Shown: one piece after another, positions 1 to 4,896 of the stretch
Layout of the letters: every line of letters starts with the position of its first letter
How positions within the stretch are numbered: position 1 is the first letter of the stretch
DNA from: Bacilli bacterium
GTDB lineage: Bacteria; Bacillota_I; Bacilli_A; RF39; UBA660
Direction: 5' to 3'
Length of the DNA stretch: 8,059 nucleotides
Assembly (NCBI GenBank): GCA_900758895.1
Contig: CAAETG010000047.1
Coordinates: 1 to 8,059 of the forward strand
The notes under the pieces: generated by a model
Databases searched by the model: none
What the model saw: the letters and a program-made list of their open reading frames with translations, nothing else
Told to the model about the DNA's origin: nothing
Program-made: the position numbers and the translations under genes

Positions 1-20
1 AAAAGAAAGTGGGTTTTAAC

Positions 21-1025
21 ATGAAAGAATTTAGTTCAACAGTAACAAAATCAATTTTAACAGGAATACAACCTTCTGGGGTTATTACACTTGGTAATTA
101 TATTGGGGCTATTAAACAAATGGTCAAAATGCAAGAAGAATTTAAATCTTATTTATTTATTGCGGATATGCATGCGATTACGGTGGCACAAGATCCAAAA
201 ACATTACATGAAAATATTCGCAGTTTAGTCGCTTTATATATTGCTTGTGGAATTGATCCAGATAAAAATATTATTTTTATTCAATCAGAAAATGAATACC
301 ATGCGAATATTTCATGGCTTCTAGAGTGTACAACACCTTTTGGAGAATTATCAAGAATGACACAGTTTAAAGATAAAAGTAGCAAGAATGCTAATTTTTA
401 TGCGGGACTATTTACTTATCCAGTATTGATGGCGGCAGATATTCTAGCATATGACGTAGATTATGTTCCCGTTGGAATTGATCAAAAGCAACATGTTGAA
501 CTTGCTCGTAATATCGCAGAGAGATTTAATAAGAAATTTGGTGATACTTTTAAAATTCCGGATGTTTATATTACTAAAGAGGGTACGAAAATTATGGATT
601 TAGTAACTCCAGATAAGAAAATGAGTAAGTCTAGTGAGAATCCTAAGGGAGTAATTCGAATTTTGGATGATGTGAGTGATATTCGTAAAAAAATTATGGG
701 TGCTACGACTGATAGTGAATGTGTTGTTCGGTTCGATCCGGAAAATAAACCGGGAATTAGTAATTTGATTAATATTTGTGTTGCGATTACTGGAAAAACT
801 GTGAAAGAAATAGAAGAAATGTTTCAAGGTAAAAATTATGGTGAATTTAAAAAATATGTAGCAGATGTTGTTATTGATGAAATTAAGGATATTCAAAAAC
901 GTTATTATGAAATTATTAATAGTGATGAACTTGATCGAATATTAGATGAAAATATTTTAATTACAAGAGAAATTGCTCGAAACAAATTTATGGATATGAA
1001 ACATAAAATGGGATTATATAAATAA
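21..1025 (+). CDS. trpS: Tryptophan--tRNA ligase (TrpRS)
   Basis: Class I aminoacyl-tRNA synthetase that charges tRNA-Trp with tryptophan using ATP in the cytosol. Numbering from the ATG at 21 (334 residues, normal for the family), the HIGH-equivalent region is PSGVITLGNYIGA (residues 18-30). The segment VPVGIDQKQH near residues 151-160 matches the family's conserved VGxDQxxH stretch, and KMSKS lies at 200-204. The frame is open from a GTG at 9, but ATG 21 is preferred: a GTG at 9 has only eight bases of visible leader and no ribosome site, and the family normally starts just before the TGIQPSG strand. The ribosome site for ATG 21 is itself weak (AAAGTGGG). No terminator follows, and the next promoter begins directly after the TAA stop. 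Product certain; exact start moderately sure. Confidence 0.97.
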   Translation: MKEFSSTVTKSILTGIQPSGVITLGNYIGAIKQMVKMQEEFKSYLFIADMHAITVAQDPKTLHENIRSLVALYIACGIDPDKNIIFIQSENEYHANISWLLECTTPFGELSRMTQFKDKSSKNANFYAGLFTYPVLMAADILAYDVDYVPVGIDQKQHVELARNIAERFNKKFGDTFKIPDVYITKEGTKIMDLVTPDKKMSKSSENPKGVIRILDDVSDIRKKIMGATTDSECVVRFDPENKPGISNLINICVAITGKTVKEIEEMFQGKNYGEFKKYVADVVIDEIKDIQKRYYEIINSDELDRILDENILITREIARNKFMDMKHKMGLYK

Positions 1026-1054
1026 TTGACTTTGGGGAATCTTAATAGTATACT
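1026..1054 (+). promoter_or_regulatory. Sigma-A-type promoter for cdsA-rseP
   Basis: TTGACT at 1026-1031 and TATACT at 1049-1054 are separated by exactly 17 bases, each one mismatch from the consensus. The -35 box starts at the base after the trpS stop codon. A transcript would start near 1061, about 20 bases before the cdsA ATG, leaving room for the AGTAGGA ribosome site at 1069-1075. This gives cdsA-rseP its own transcription start, separate from any readthrough from trpS. Confidence 0.75.
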
Positions 1055-1079
1055 TGATATAGTAAGAAAGTAGGATATT

Positions 1080-1871
1080 ATGAAAAAAAGAATTATTAGT
1101 GCAATTGTTATGCTAGCTATCGTTATTCCGGTTGTATGGTATGGCGGTGATGTCTTTCGGTTAGGTGTTGGCGTAGTTAGTATTTTAGCTTTAAAAGAAC
1201 TCATGGATTTAAAGAAAAGTCATCAACCTTTTCCTCTTTTAGTGCAACTCATTGCGATTATTTCTTTGTTATTTTTGGTATTAACTGAGTATGAAGGGTA
1301 TTCCATTTTGTTTGGTATTACTTATCGGGGCCTTGCGATTATGCTTCTTAGTTTGCTGGCTCTTTCGGTCTTTTATGATGAAAAGAATTATCGCGCTACC
1401 GATGCTTTCTTCTTAATTGGGTCAGTTGTGTTGTTAGGAGTTTCCTTTAATGCGATGATTTTAGCTAGAATGACTGATCTTTATTTGTTTATTTATTTAA
1501 TTCTTATTTTTATTTTTACGGATACCTTTGCGATGCTTATGGGAATGGCATTTGGACGCCATAAACTAATTCCAAAGGTTAGTCCGAAAAAGACAGTAGA
1601 GGGAAGTGTTTTAGGATCTATCATTGGTACTGTAGTTGCTTGTGTGTTTTATCACTTCTTTGTCAGTCCAATTACGTTTACTGTTATTATAGTTACTTTG
1701 GCATTATCTGTTATTGGTCAAATTGGTGATTTAATTTTTAGTAAAATTAAAAGAGAAAATGATTTAAAAGATTTTAGTAATTTAATTCCGGGTCATGGGG
1801 GAATTTTAGATCGTCTTGATAGTACGATTGCAATTATGTTAGGCTTTTTGTTGTTGTATTCATTTATATAG
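1080..1871 (+). CDS. cdsA: Phosphatidate cytidylyltransferase (CDP-diacylglycerol synthase)
   Basis: Integral membrane enzyme that makes CDP-diacylglycerol from phosphatidic acid and CTP, the branch point for phosphatidylglycerol and related lipids. The 263-residue protein is mostly hydrophobic helices from residue 5 on. Its C-terminal part matches the full CdsA signature: S221, K224-R225, K230-D231, P237-G-H-G-G241 and D244-R-L-D247, holding the metal and CTP-binding acids. Length is normal for the family. The ATG at 1080 follows AGTAGGA with suitable spacing. Only 11 bases separate its stop from rseP, and the rseP ribosome site overlaps this TAG stop, so the two are co-transcribed. The cdsA-rseP pairing is common across bacteria. 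Confidence 0.97.
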   Translation: MKKRIISAIVMLAIVIPVVWYGGDVFRLGVGVVSILALKELMDLKKSHQPFPLLVQLIAIISLLFLVLTEYEGYSILFGITYRGLAIMLLSLLALSVFYDEKNYRATDAFFLIGSVVLLGVSFNAMILARMTDLYLFIYLILIFIFTDTFAMLMGMAFGRHKLIPKVSPKKTVEGSVLGSIIGTVVACVFYHFFVSPITFTVIIVTLALSVIGQIGDLIFSKIKRENDLKDFSNLIPGHGGILDRLDSTIAIMLGFLLLYSFI

Positions 1872-1882
1872 GAGAGGATATT

Positions 1883-2935
1883 ATGTGGTTTATTGTTTTA
1901 ATTTTATTAATTTTTATTTTAGGACTGATTATATTAGTTCATGAATTTGGACATTTTATTACGGCGAAAAAAGCAGGAGTTCATATTTATGAGTTTTCAA
2001 TAGGTATGGGGCCTCTTATTAAAACACATAAAGGAAAAGATGGAATTGATTATAATATTAGAGCATTACCTATTGGTGGATTCGTATCTATGGCTGGAGA
2101 AGTATACGAAGATGATGATTCAAACAAAATTAAAAAAGAAGATTTTATGTGTAATAAAAAATGGTGGCAAAGAGTTATTATTTTAGCGGCTGGAGTTATT
2201 AATAATTTCTTACTTGCTATTCTTATTTTATTTGTTATGGCTCTTATTTGGGGAGCAAATAGTTTGGATCCAAGAGTTGGTACTGTATTAGAAGATTCAG
2301 CAGCTGAAGAGGGAGGACTTCAAGTAGGAGATTTGATTCAATCTATTAATGGGCATTCTGTTTCTACTTGGGATCAAACACAAATTGTTTTATATTTAAA
2401 AAATGATAGTAATGTTTATACGTTTGAAGTATTAAGAGATGGAGAAACTGTTACTTTAGAATTAGAACCAGATGTAACCAAAAATGATGCCGGGGAAGAG
2501 CAAAAGACATTTGGCTTTGGGATTGAACAGAAAACCGAAAAAGGACTATGGGCTAGTATTAAATATGCTTTTGAAAGATTCTGGAGTTTGATTTCAACGA
2601 TGTGGATTACGGTAATCAATTTATTTACTGGTCAAATTTCTTTAAGCAGTTTATCTGGTCCGGTTGGTATCTATCATGTGGTTGGTGAGAGTTTGTCAAT
2701 GGGGGTACAACAAATTGTTTATTTAATTGCTTTCTTAAGTATTAATGTTGGACTTATTAATGTCTTACCAATTCCAGCGTTTGATGGAGGAAGAATATTG
2801 TTCTTAATTATTGAGAAGATTAAAGGTAGTCCAATTAATGCGAAGTTTGAAAATGCTTGTCATATGGTTTTCTTCTTCTTAATTATTCTACTTATGATTT
2901 ATATTACGGTGTTTGATATTATCAGATTTACCTAA
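1883..2935 (+). CDS. rseP: RIP metalloprotease RseP/RasP (site-2 protease family)
   Basis: Membrane-embedded zinc protease that cuts transmembrane helices; in Gram-positives the RasP homologues process anti-sigma factors, FtsL-like proteins and leftover signal peptides. The first membrane helix carries the zinc motif HEFGH at residues 20-24. A PDZ domain covers roughly 128-205 (RVGTVLEDSAAEEGGLQVGD region). The second catalytic motif NVLPIPAFDGG is at 293-303, with D301 as the third metal ligand, and a final hydrophobic helix lies near the C-terminus. At 350 residues it is a standard one-PDZ Gram-positive form. The start follows GGAGAGG at 1871-1877, which overlaps the cdsA stop. In many Bacillota proS follows next, but here an accessory stretch intervenes. 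Confidence 0.96.
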   Translation: MWFIVLILLIFILGLIILVHEFGHFITAKKAGVHIYEFSIGMGPLIKTHKGKDGIDYNIRALPIGGFVSMAGEVYEDDDSNKIKKEDFMCNKKWWQRVIILAAGVINNFLLAILILFVMALIWGANSLDPRVGTVLEDSAAEEGGLQVGDLIQSINGHSVSTWDQTQIVLYLKNDSNVYTFEVLRDGETVTLELEPDVTKNDAGEEQKTFGFGIEQKTEKGLWASIKYAFERFWSLISTMWITVINLFTGQISLSSLSGPVGIYHVVGESLSMGVQQIVYLIAFLSINVGLINVLPIPAFDGGRILFLIIEKIKGSPINAKFENACHMVFFFLIILLMIYITVFDIIRFT

Positions 2936-2998
2936 TTGGGGAATACTTGAAAAAACGCCTAATTTATGATAGACGCGTGTAGATGATGGAAACTTCAT

Positions 2999-3021
2999 AA
3001 AAAAATGAGGAACATTCAATA
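2999..3021 (-). terminator. Possible 3' end of the peptide transcript
   Basis: On the minus strand the repeat arm TATTGAATGTTCCT (3021-3008) is followed by CA and seven T (3005-2999). There is no good local stem just before the T tract. Termination would have to use the weak local pairing, or the arm would pair with the 5' end of the same RNA. The predicted transcript is about 230 nt. Confidence 0.35.
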
Positions 3022-3057
3022 ATTCTAGTGCCTAAGTGCTACCAAGTATTTGGCTTG

Positions 3058-3075
3058 CATCTAATTCATTAGATG
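3058..3075. repeat. Perfect 8-bp inverted repeat 3' of the peptide ORF
   Basis: CATCTAAT and ATTAGATG are separated by two bases, giving a stable hairpin of six to seven pairs in the 3' part of the minus transcript, just after the stop codon. Next to it CCAA-GTAT-TTGG (3042-3053) forms another small hairpin. No T run follows on the minus strand, so this is structural rather than a terminator. Confidence 0.55.
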
Positions 3076-3089
3076 AGTTAGGTGCTCTT

Positions 3090-3173
3090 TTAATTTAACA
3101 CTACAAAAAGTAAAGAATCAAGTAAAAAGATGATAATAAGTAGAGAAGAGATTAAAAAATCTTTCTTACTCAT
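3090..3173 (-). CDS. Small hydrophobic membrane peptide, candidate type I toxin
   Basis: Twenty-seven codons from ATG (3173) to TAA. The peptide begins MSKKDF, then is almost wholly Leu, Ile, Phe and Val from residue 6 to 26, broken by S9-S10 and by D19-S20, and ends in Asn. That is one short transmembrane helix with a positive N-terminus. The ribosome site GGAGGTGAT (3187-3179) is an unbroken 9-nt match to the 16S anti-Shine-Dalgarno, with nine bases between GGAGG and the ATG, so a real translated ORF is likely despite its size. Early codons also form a hairpin (AGATT/AATCT, 3149-3162). It sits in a folded transcript with its own promoter. Size, hydrophobicity and mRNA architecture resemble type I toxins, but I do not recognise the sequence. 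It could instead be a regulatory small membrane protein. Confidence 0.6.
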   Translation of the reverse strand: MSKKDFLISSLLIIIFLLDSLLFVVLN

Positions 3174-3181
3174 ATAGCATC

Positions 3182-3206
3182 ACCTCCGATCTTTAAGATT
3201 AGAGGT
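3182..3206 (-). promoter_or_regulatory. Hairpin hiding the peptide's Shine-Dalgarno
   Basis: Read on the minus strand, ACCTCTAATC (3206-3197), loop TTAAA, and GATCGGAGGT (3191-3182) form a ten-position stem with one mismatch (A-C) and one G-U. The 3' arm contains the core of the ribosome site GGAGGTGAT, so the folded leader would resist ribosome binding. The ACC at 3206-3204 also belongs to the GTGCTACC arm of the long-range repeat, so closing the ends of the RNA would partly undo this hairpin. Confidence 0.6.
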
Positions 3207-3236
3207 AGCACCCAACTATTCAATGTTCCTAACAAC

Positions 3237-3266
3237 ATTACAATAAACATTTGTTTACTTTGTAAA
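3237..3266 (-). promoter_or_regulatory. Promoter of the minus-strand peptide transcript
   Basis: On the minus strand TTTACA (3266-3261) and TGTAAT (3242-3237), each five of six to consensus, are 18 bases apart. The predicted start, seven bases after the -10 box, is A at 3230. That is the outer base of the inverted repeat AGGAACATT..., so promoter position and RNA structure agree independently. The resulting leader would be 57 nt. Confidence 0.55.
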
Positions 3267-3268
3267 CA
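3244..3268. promoter_or_regulatory. Candidate operator: repeated TAAACA/TGTTTA half-sites over the peptide promoter
   Basis: Three copies of a half-site lie here: TAAACA at 3244-3249, inverted TGTTTA at 3252-3257 and TAAACA again at 3263-3268. The last two form GTTTAC-TTT-GTAAAC (3253-3267). They occupy the spacer and -35 box of the minus-strand promoter, where a bound repressor would block it. No regulator is encoded nearby, and an AT-rich sequence can yield such repeats by chance. Confidence 0.35.
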
Positions 3269-3277
3269 TTAAATATT

Positions 3278-3308
3278 GACTTACTAATAAAAAGTAAGGC
3301 TTTTTTTT
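3278..3308 (+). terminator. Rho-independent terminator, + strand
   Basis: GACTTACT (3278-3285) pairs with AGTAAGGC (3293-3300) with one mismatch around a 7-base loop and is followed directly by eight T (3301-3308). It is the first such structure downstream of rseP and would end the cdsA-rseP transcript or any + strand RNA antisense to the peptide locus. In the other orientation no T run follows the stem, so it acts only on the + strand. Confidence 0.7.
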
Positions 3309-3320
3309 ACCTTTGTTTTG

Positions 3321-3329
3321 TGATAGAAT
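3321..3329 (+). promoter_or_regulatory. Extended -10 promoter for tRNA-Arg
   Basis: TGATAGAAT is a TGn extended -10 with TAGAAT at 3324-3329. The region 17 bases upstream is only the T run of the preceding terminator, a poor -35, as extended -10 promoters can tolerate. The start would be near 3336, one or two bases before the mature tRNA 5' end. Confidence 0.5.
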
Positions 3330-3337
3330 ATAGATAT

Positions 3338-3414
3338 GTCCCAATAGTTCAGCTGGATAGAATGCTAGCCTCCGACGCTAGAGATCGCGCGTTCGAATCG
3401 CGCTTGGGACACCA
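3338..3414 (+). tRNA. tRNA-Arg (anticodon CCG)
   Basis: All 77 bases fit a cloverleaf. The acceptor stem is GTCCCAA/TTGGGAC, the anticodon stem CTAGC/GCTAG has loop CTCCGAC (anticodon CCG, reading CGG), and the T arm is GCGCG-TTCGAAT-CGCGC. The discriminator is A and the CCA end is encoded. CGG codons do occur in the neighbouring genes (trpS, cdsA, ruvA, ruvB), so a dedicated reader makes sense in this AT-rich genome. There is no terminator after it; the DUF3800 start codon is 27 bases downstream. Confidence 0.96.
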
Positions 3415-3441
3415 TTTATTTTGACATCATGGGAGTTTTGG

Positions 3442-4149
3442 ATGAAGACATATATTGTGTTAGATGAATCGGGTGCGATGCATTTAAAAAATGAGCGCTT
3501 TTTTGTAATCGCAGGCTTTATGACAAGGGAACTACATAAAGTTACTTCTGCTCATAAAAGAATTGAAAAAATTGTCAAAAAAAGAAAAAATATTCCCATT
3601 ACAACCAAAATAGAACTCAAATCATCCAAAATTAATGATAGTCAACAAGCTTTATTTTTAAATGAGTTATATGCTATGTCAGAAGTAATACCGATTGCGA
3701 TTGTGGTAGATAAAGAGAATTTAACGAAATTAAAAGCATCTGAGAATGTTGCTTATAATTTTTTTGTTAAAAATTTGTTAAAGTATTTATTTGAGTGTCA
3801 TATTCCACTTTTACAAACGCAGGAAATAGAGTTAAGAGTAGATAATCGTAGTATATCGGTGAAAGCTTTAAAAGATCTAGAAACGTTTTTACAATGGGAA
3901 TTTGAAGATAGAGATTTTAATGTAACTGTTCATTATTTAGATTCGAAAGATAACCGGGATATCCAAATGGCTGATTATGTAGCTAATTTAGTATGGAAAA
4001 AATATAATTGTCCGAAAGAGAAGTTATCTAAGAAAATTTTTCGATACGATCAAATATATCTTTCGAAGTTTCCTTTACAAAATTTTGGTATCAATCCTAG
4101 TTTAAAAGAAATAAAAAAGTCATTACAAAGGAAAGAAAATATGATATAA
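3442..4149 (+). CDS. DUF3800 family protein, RNase H-like fold
   Basis: A 235-residue protein beginning with the typical DUF3800 strand YIVLDESG (residues 4-11), followed by FFVIAGF. Near the C-terminus comes HYLDSKDNRDIQMADYVANLVW (from 164), matching the family's D-S-K...QxADxxA ending. The acidic set D8, E58, D134 (LRVDNR) and D178 fits a D-E-D-D RNase H-type active site; this assignment is mine. Such proteins are scattered through mobile and defence regions, and their substrate is generally unknown. The frame is open from a TTG at 3421, but ATG 3442 has GGGAG six bases upstream and puts the conserved strand at the N-terminus. No terminator lies between it and the tRNA gene, so tRNA processing may release this mRNA. 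Its last codons contain the promoter of the next RNA. Confidence 0.85.
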   Translation: MKTYIVLDESGAMHLKNERFFVIAGFMTRELHKVTSAHKRIEKIVKKRKNIPITTKIELKSSKINDSQQALFLNELYAMSEVIPIAIVVDKENLTKLKASENVAYNFFVKNLLKYLFECHIPLLQTQEIELRVDNRSISVKALKDLETFLQWEFEDRDFNVTVHYLDSKDNRDIQMADYVANLVWKKYNCPKEKLSKKIFRYDQIYLSKFPLQNFGINPSLKEIKKSLQRKENMI

Positions 4150-4150
4150 T
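4122..4150 (+). promoter_or_regulatory. Strong promoter for the small RNA
   Basis: A perfect extended -10, TGATATAAT (4142-4150), lies across the last codons and stop of the DUF3800 gene; the TAA stop is part of the TATAAT box. ATTACA at 4122-4127, 17 bases upstream, is a four of six -35. Transcription would begin near A4157. Confidence 0.7.
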
Positions 4151-4156
4151 TTATTT

Positions 4157-4273
4157 AGAAGACCTTTAAGGTGTATCGAACTAAGCAAAGTTAGGCGAAG
4201 GCTCTAATCGTAATGTAAGTACGGGATCCCTTAGGCAGTTGGACAACTTGCAAAGAGTTGTCTTTCTTTTTTT
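4157..4273 (+). ncRNA. Unassigned structured small RNA (about 115 nt)
   Basis: This stretch has its own promoter and terminator and no ORF. Visible pairing: a short ACC/GGU hairpin (4162-4172); a stem GUUAGGC/GCUCUAAU with one bulged U and GAAG loop (4190-4208); and a hairpin CGUA/UACG (4209-4223). CUAAG (4181-4185) pairs with CUUAG (4230-4234) and closes the last two into a three-way junction. A CCC stretch at 4228-4230 could bind a Shine-Dalgarno if exposed. I could not match it to T-box, SRP RNA, 6S, or the purine, SAM, c-di-GMP, ZTP, THF, preQ1 or fluoride riboswitches. It could be a trans-acting small RNA or an orphan riboswitch-like leader ahead of ruvA. Confidence 0.6.
4242..4273 (+). 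terminator. Rho-independent terminator of the small RNA
   Basis: GACAACT (4242-4248) and AGTTGTC (4256-4262) form a perfect 7-bp stem with a 7-base loop, followed by TTTCTTTTTTT (4263-4273). It also ends any readthrough from DUF3800. Confidence 0.85.
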
Positions 4274-4314
4274 GCTATTTTTCTTTTTAAAGGGTGTACT
4301 TTTAAACTAATGTA

Positions 4315-4338
4315 TGCTATTATATTTAGTAGGGTGAT
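4315..4338 (+). promoter_or_regulatory. Probable ruvA promoter and ribosome site
   Basis: TGCTATTAT at 4315-4323 is an extended -10 (TATTAT, five of six); the matching -35 area (TGTACT, 4295-4300) is weak. AGGGTGAT at 4331-4338 pairs with the anti-Shine-Dalgarno just ahead of the ATG at 4342, which fixes the ruvA start. A start near 4330 would leave a very short leader. Confidence 0.45.
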
Positions 4339-4341
4339 AAG

Positions 4342-4896
4342 ATGTATAATTATATTATTGGGAAAATAACTTTACAAGAGAGCAATTATATTGTGGTGGA
4401 AGCAAATCATATTGGTTATACTGTTTATGTTGCTAATCCTTTTAGTTTTGAATTAGATCATGAAGAAAAGGTTTATTTATACAATCAAATTAGAGAAGAT
4501 GAGTATTCTTTATATGGGTTTAAATCAGAAGATGAAAGGAATTTATTTTTAAAACTTATTAATGTAAAGGGATTAGGGCCAAAGATGGCGATGCCGATGC
4601 TTGCTACTGGTTCTATTGCGGGTATTATTGATGCCATAGATCGGGAAAATATTTTGTATCTTACGAAGTTTCCTAAGATTGGGGAAAAACTTGCTAGGCA
4701 AATTATTCTTGATTTAAAAGGGAAACTTGCTAGTAAAAATGATATCAATTTAAGTGGAGATTTTGATGAACTTGTCAGTGTACTAGAAAGTTTAGGTTAT
4801 AAAAATGCGGAAATTAAAAAAGTTTTACCAAAGGTAAATGCGTCTTTGGAAATTGAAGATCAAATTAAGGAAGCGTTAAAGTTGATGTTAAAATGA
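4342..4896 (+). CDS. ruvA: Holliday junction branch migration protein RuvA
   Basis: DNA-binding subunit of the RuvAB branch-migration complex; tetramers hold the four-way junction while RuvB hexamers pump DNA. The 184 residues contain an N-terminal OB-fold domain (1-62, starting MYNYIIGKI) and two helix-hairpin-helix motifs (VKGLGPKMA at 75-83 and FPKIGEKLARQI at 110-121). A short acidic and serine-rich linker follows at 131-140, then the C-terminal RuvB-contacting domain (141-184, with LESLGYKNAEI). It is slightly shorter than the usual 190-205, mainly in the linker. The TGA stop overlaps the next ATG by four bases (ATGA), so translation is probably coupled to the HAD gene. Confidence 0.96.
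   Translation: MYNYIIGKITLQESNYIVVEANHIGYTVYVANPFSFELDHEEKVYLYNQIREDEYSLYGFKSEDERNLFLKLINVKGLGPKMAMPMLATGSIAGIIDAIDRENILYLTKFPKIGEKLARQIILDLKGKLASKNDINLSGDFDELVSVLESLGYKNAEIKKVLPKVNASLEIEDQIKEALKLMLK

Larger units (their letters stand above)
3008..3230. repeat. Long-range inverted repeat enclosing the peptide locus
   Basis: AGGAACATTCAATA at 3008-3021 is the reverse complement of 3217-3230 at 13 of 14 positions. Further in, GTGCTACC at 3036-3043 is an exact reverse complement of 3204-3211. A third pair, GTTAGGTGCT at 3077-3086, matches 3207-3216 with a single G-U in RNA. On the minus-strand transcript the outermost pair joins the 5' end to the 3' end. The two inner pairs compete for 3207-3211, so at least two folds are possible. 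Confidence 0.7.
2936..3308 (+). other. Probable long 3' untranslated region of the cdsA-rseP transcript, antisense to the peptide locus
   Basis: No + strand gene lies between the rseP stop and the tRNA. Short hairpins occur (for example CTTCAT/ATGAGG around 2993-3010), but none is followed by a T run. The first credible + strand terminator is at 3278-3308. If so, rseP mRNA runs about 370 bases past its stop and covers the whole minus-strand peptide locus in antisense. This is inferred from the absence of an earlier terminator; a factor-dependent stop cannot be excluded. Confidence 0.4.

Noticed and set aside
9..20. GTG at 9 as the trpS start.
   Set aside because: It lacks a visible ribosome site and adds residues outside the family's usual N-terminus.
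600..896. Minus-strand open frame inside trpS.
   Set aside because: Composition is the reverse complement of an AT-rich gene, with no ribosome site; trpS in this stretch is fully supported by motifs. The frames at 905-1204, 2416-2619 and 4485-4748 were rejected for the same reason.
2947..2970. TTGAAA ... TATGAT as a + strand promoter after rseP.
   Set aside because: The spacer is only 12 bases.
3129..3137. GATAAT at 3132-3137 as a + strand antisense promoter inside the peptide ORF.
   Set aside because: No acceptable -35 at 16-18 bases and no TGn extension; in such AT-rich sequence a lone five of six match is expected by chance.
3197..3216. GGGTGCTACC on the minus strand looks like the T-box antiterminator core (GGGTGGNACC).
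   Set aside because: The TGGN bulge is not intact, there is no stem I or specifier region in the 57-nt leader, and what follows is a ribosome site and a tiny ORF, not a synthetase or amino acid gene.
3421..3441. TTG at 3421 as the DUF3800 start, and TTGACA at 3421-3426 as a -35 box.
   Set aside because: No ribosome site precedes the TTG, and no -10 box is found 16-18 bases after TTGACA; ATG 3442 has GGGAG upstream.
4186..4215. Resemblance of GCAAAGTTAGGCGAAGGCTC to Cas9 tracrRNA (GCAAGTTAAAATAAGGCT).
   Set aside because: No cas gene or CRISPR repeat is present, and the spacing and nexus hairpin do not fit.
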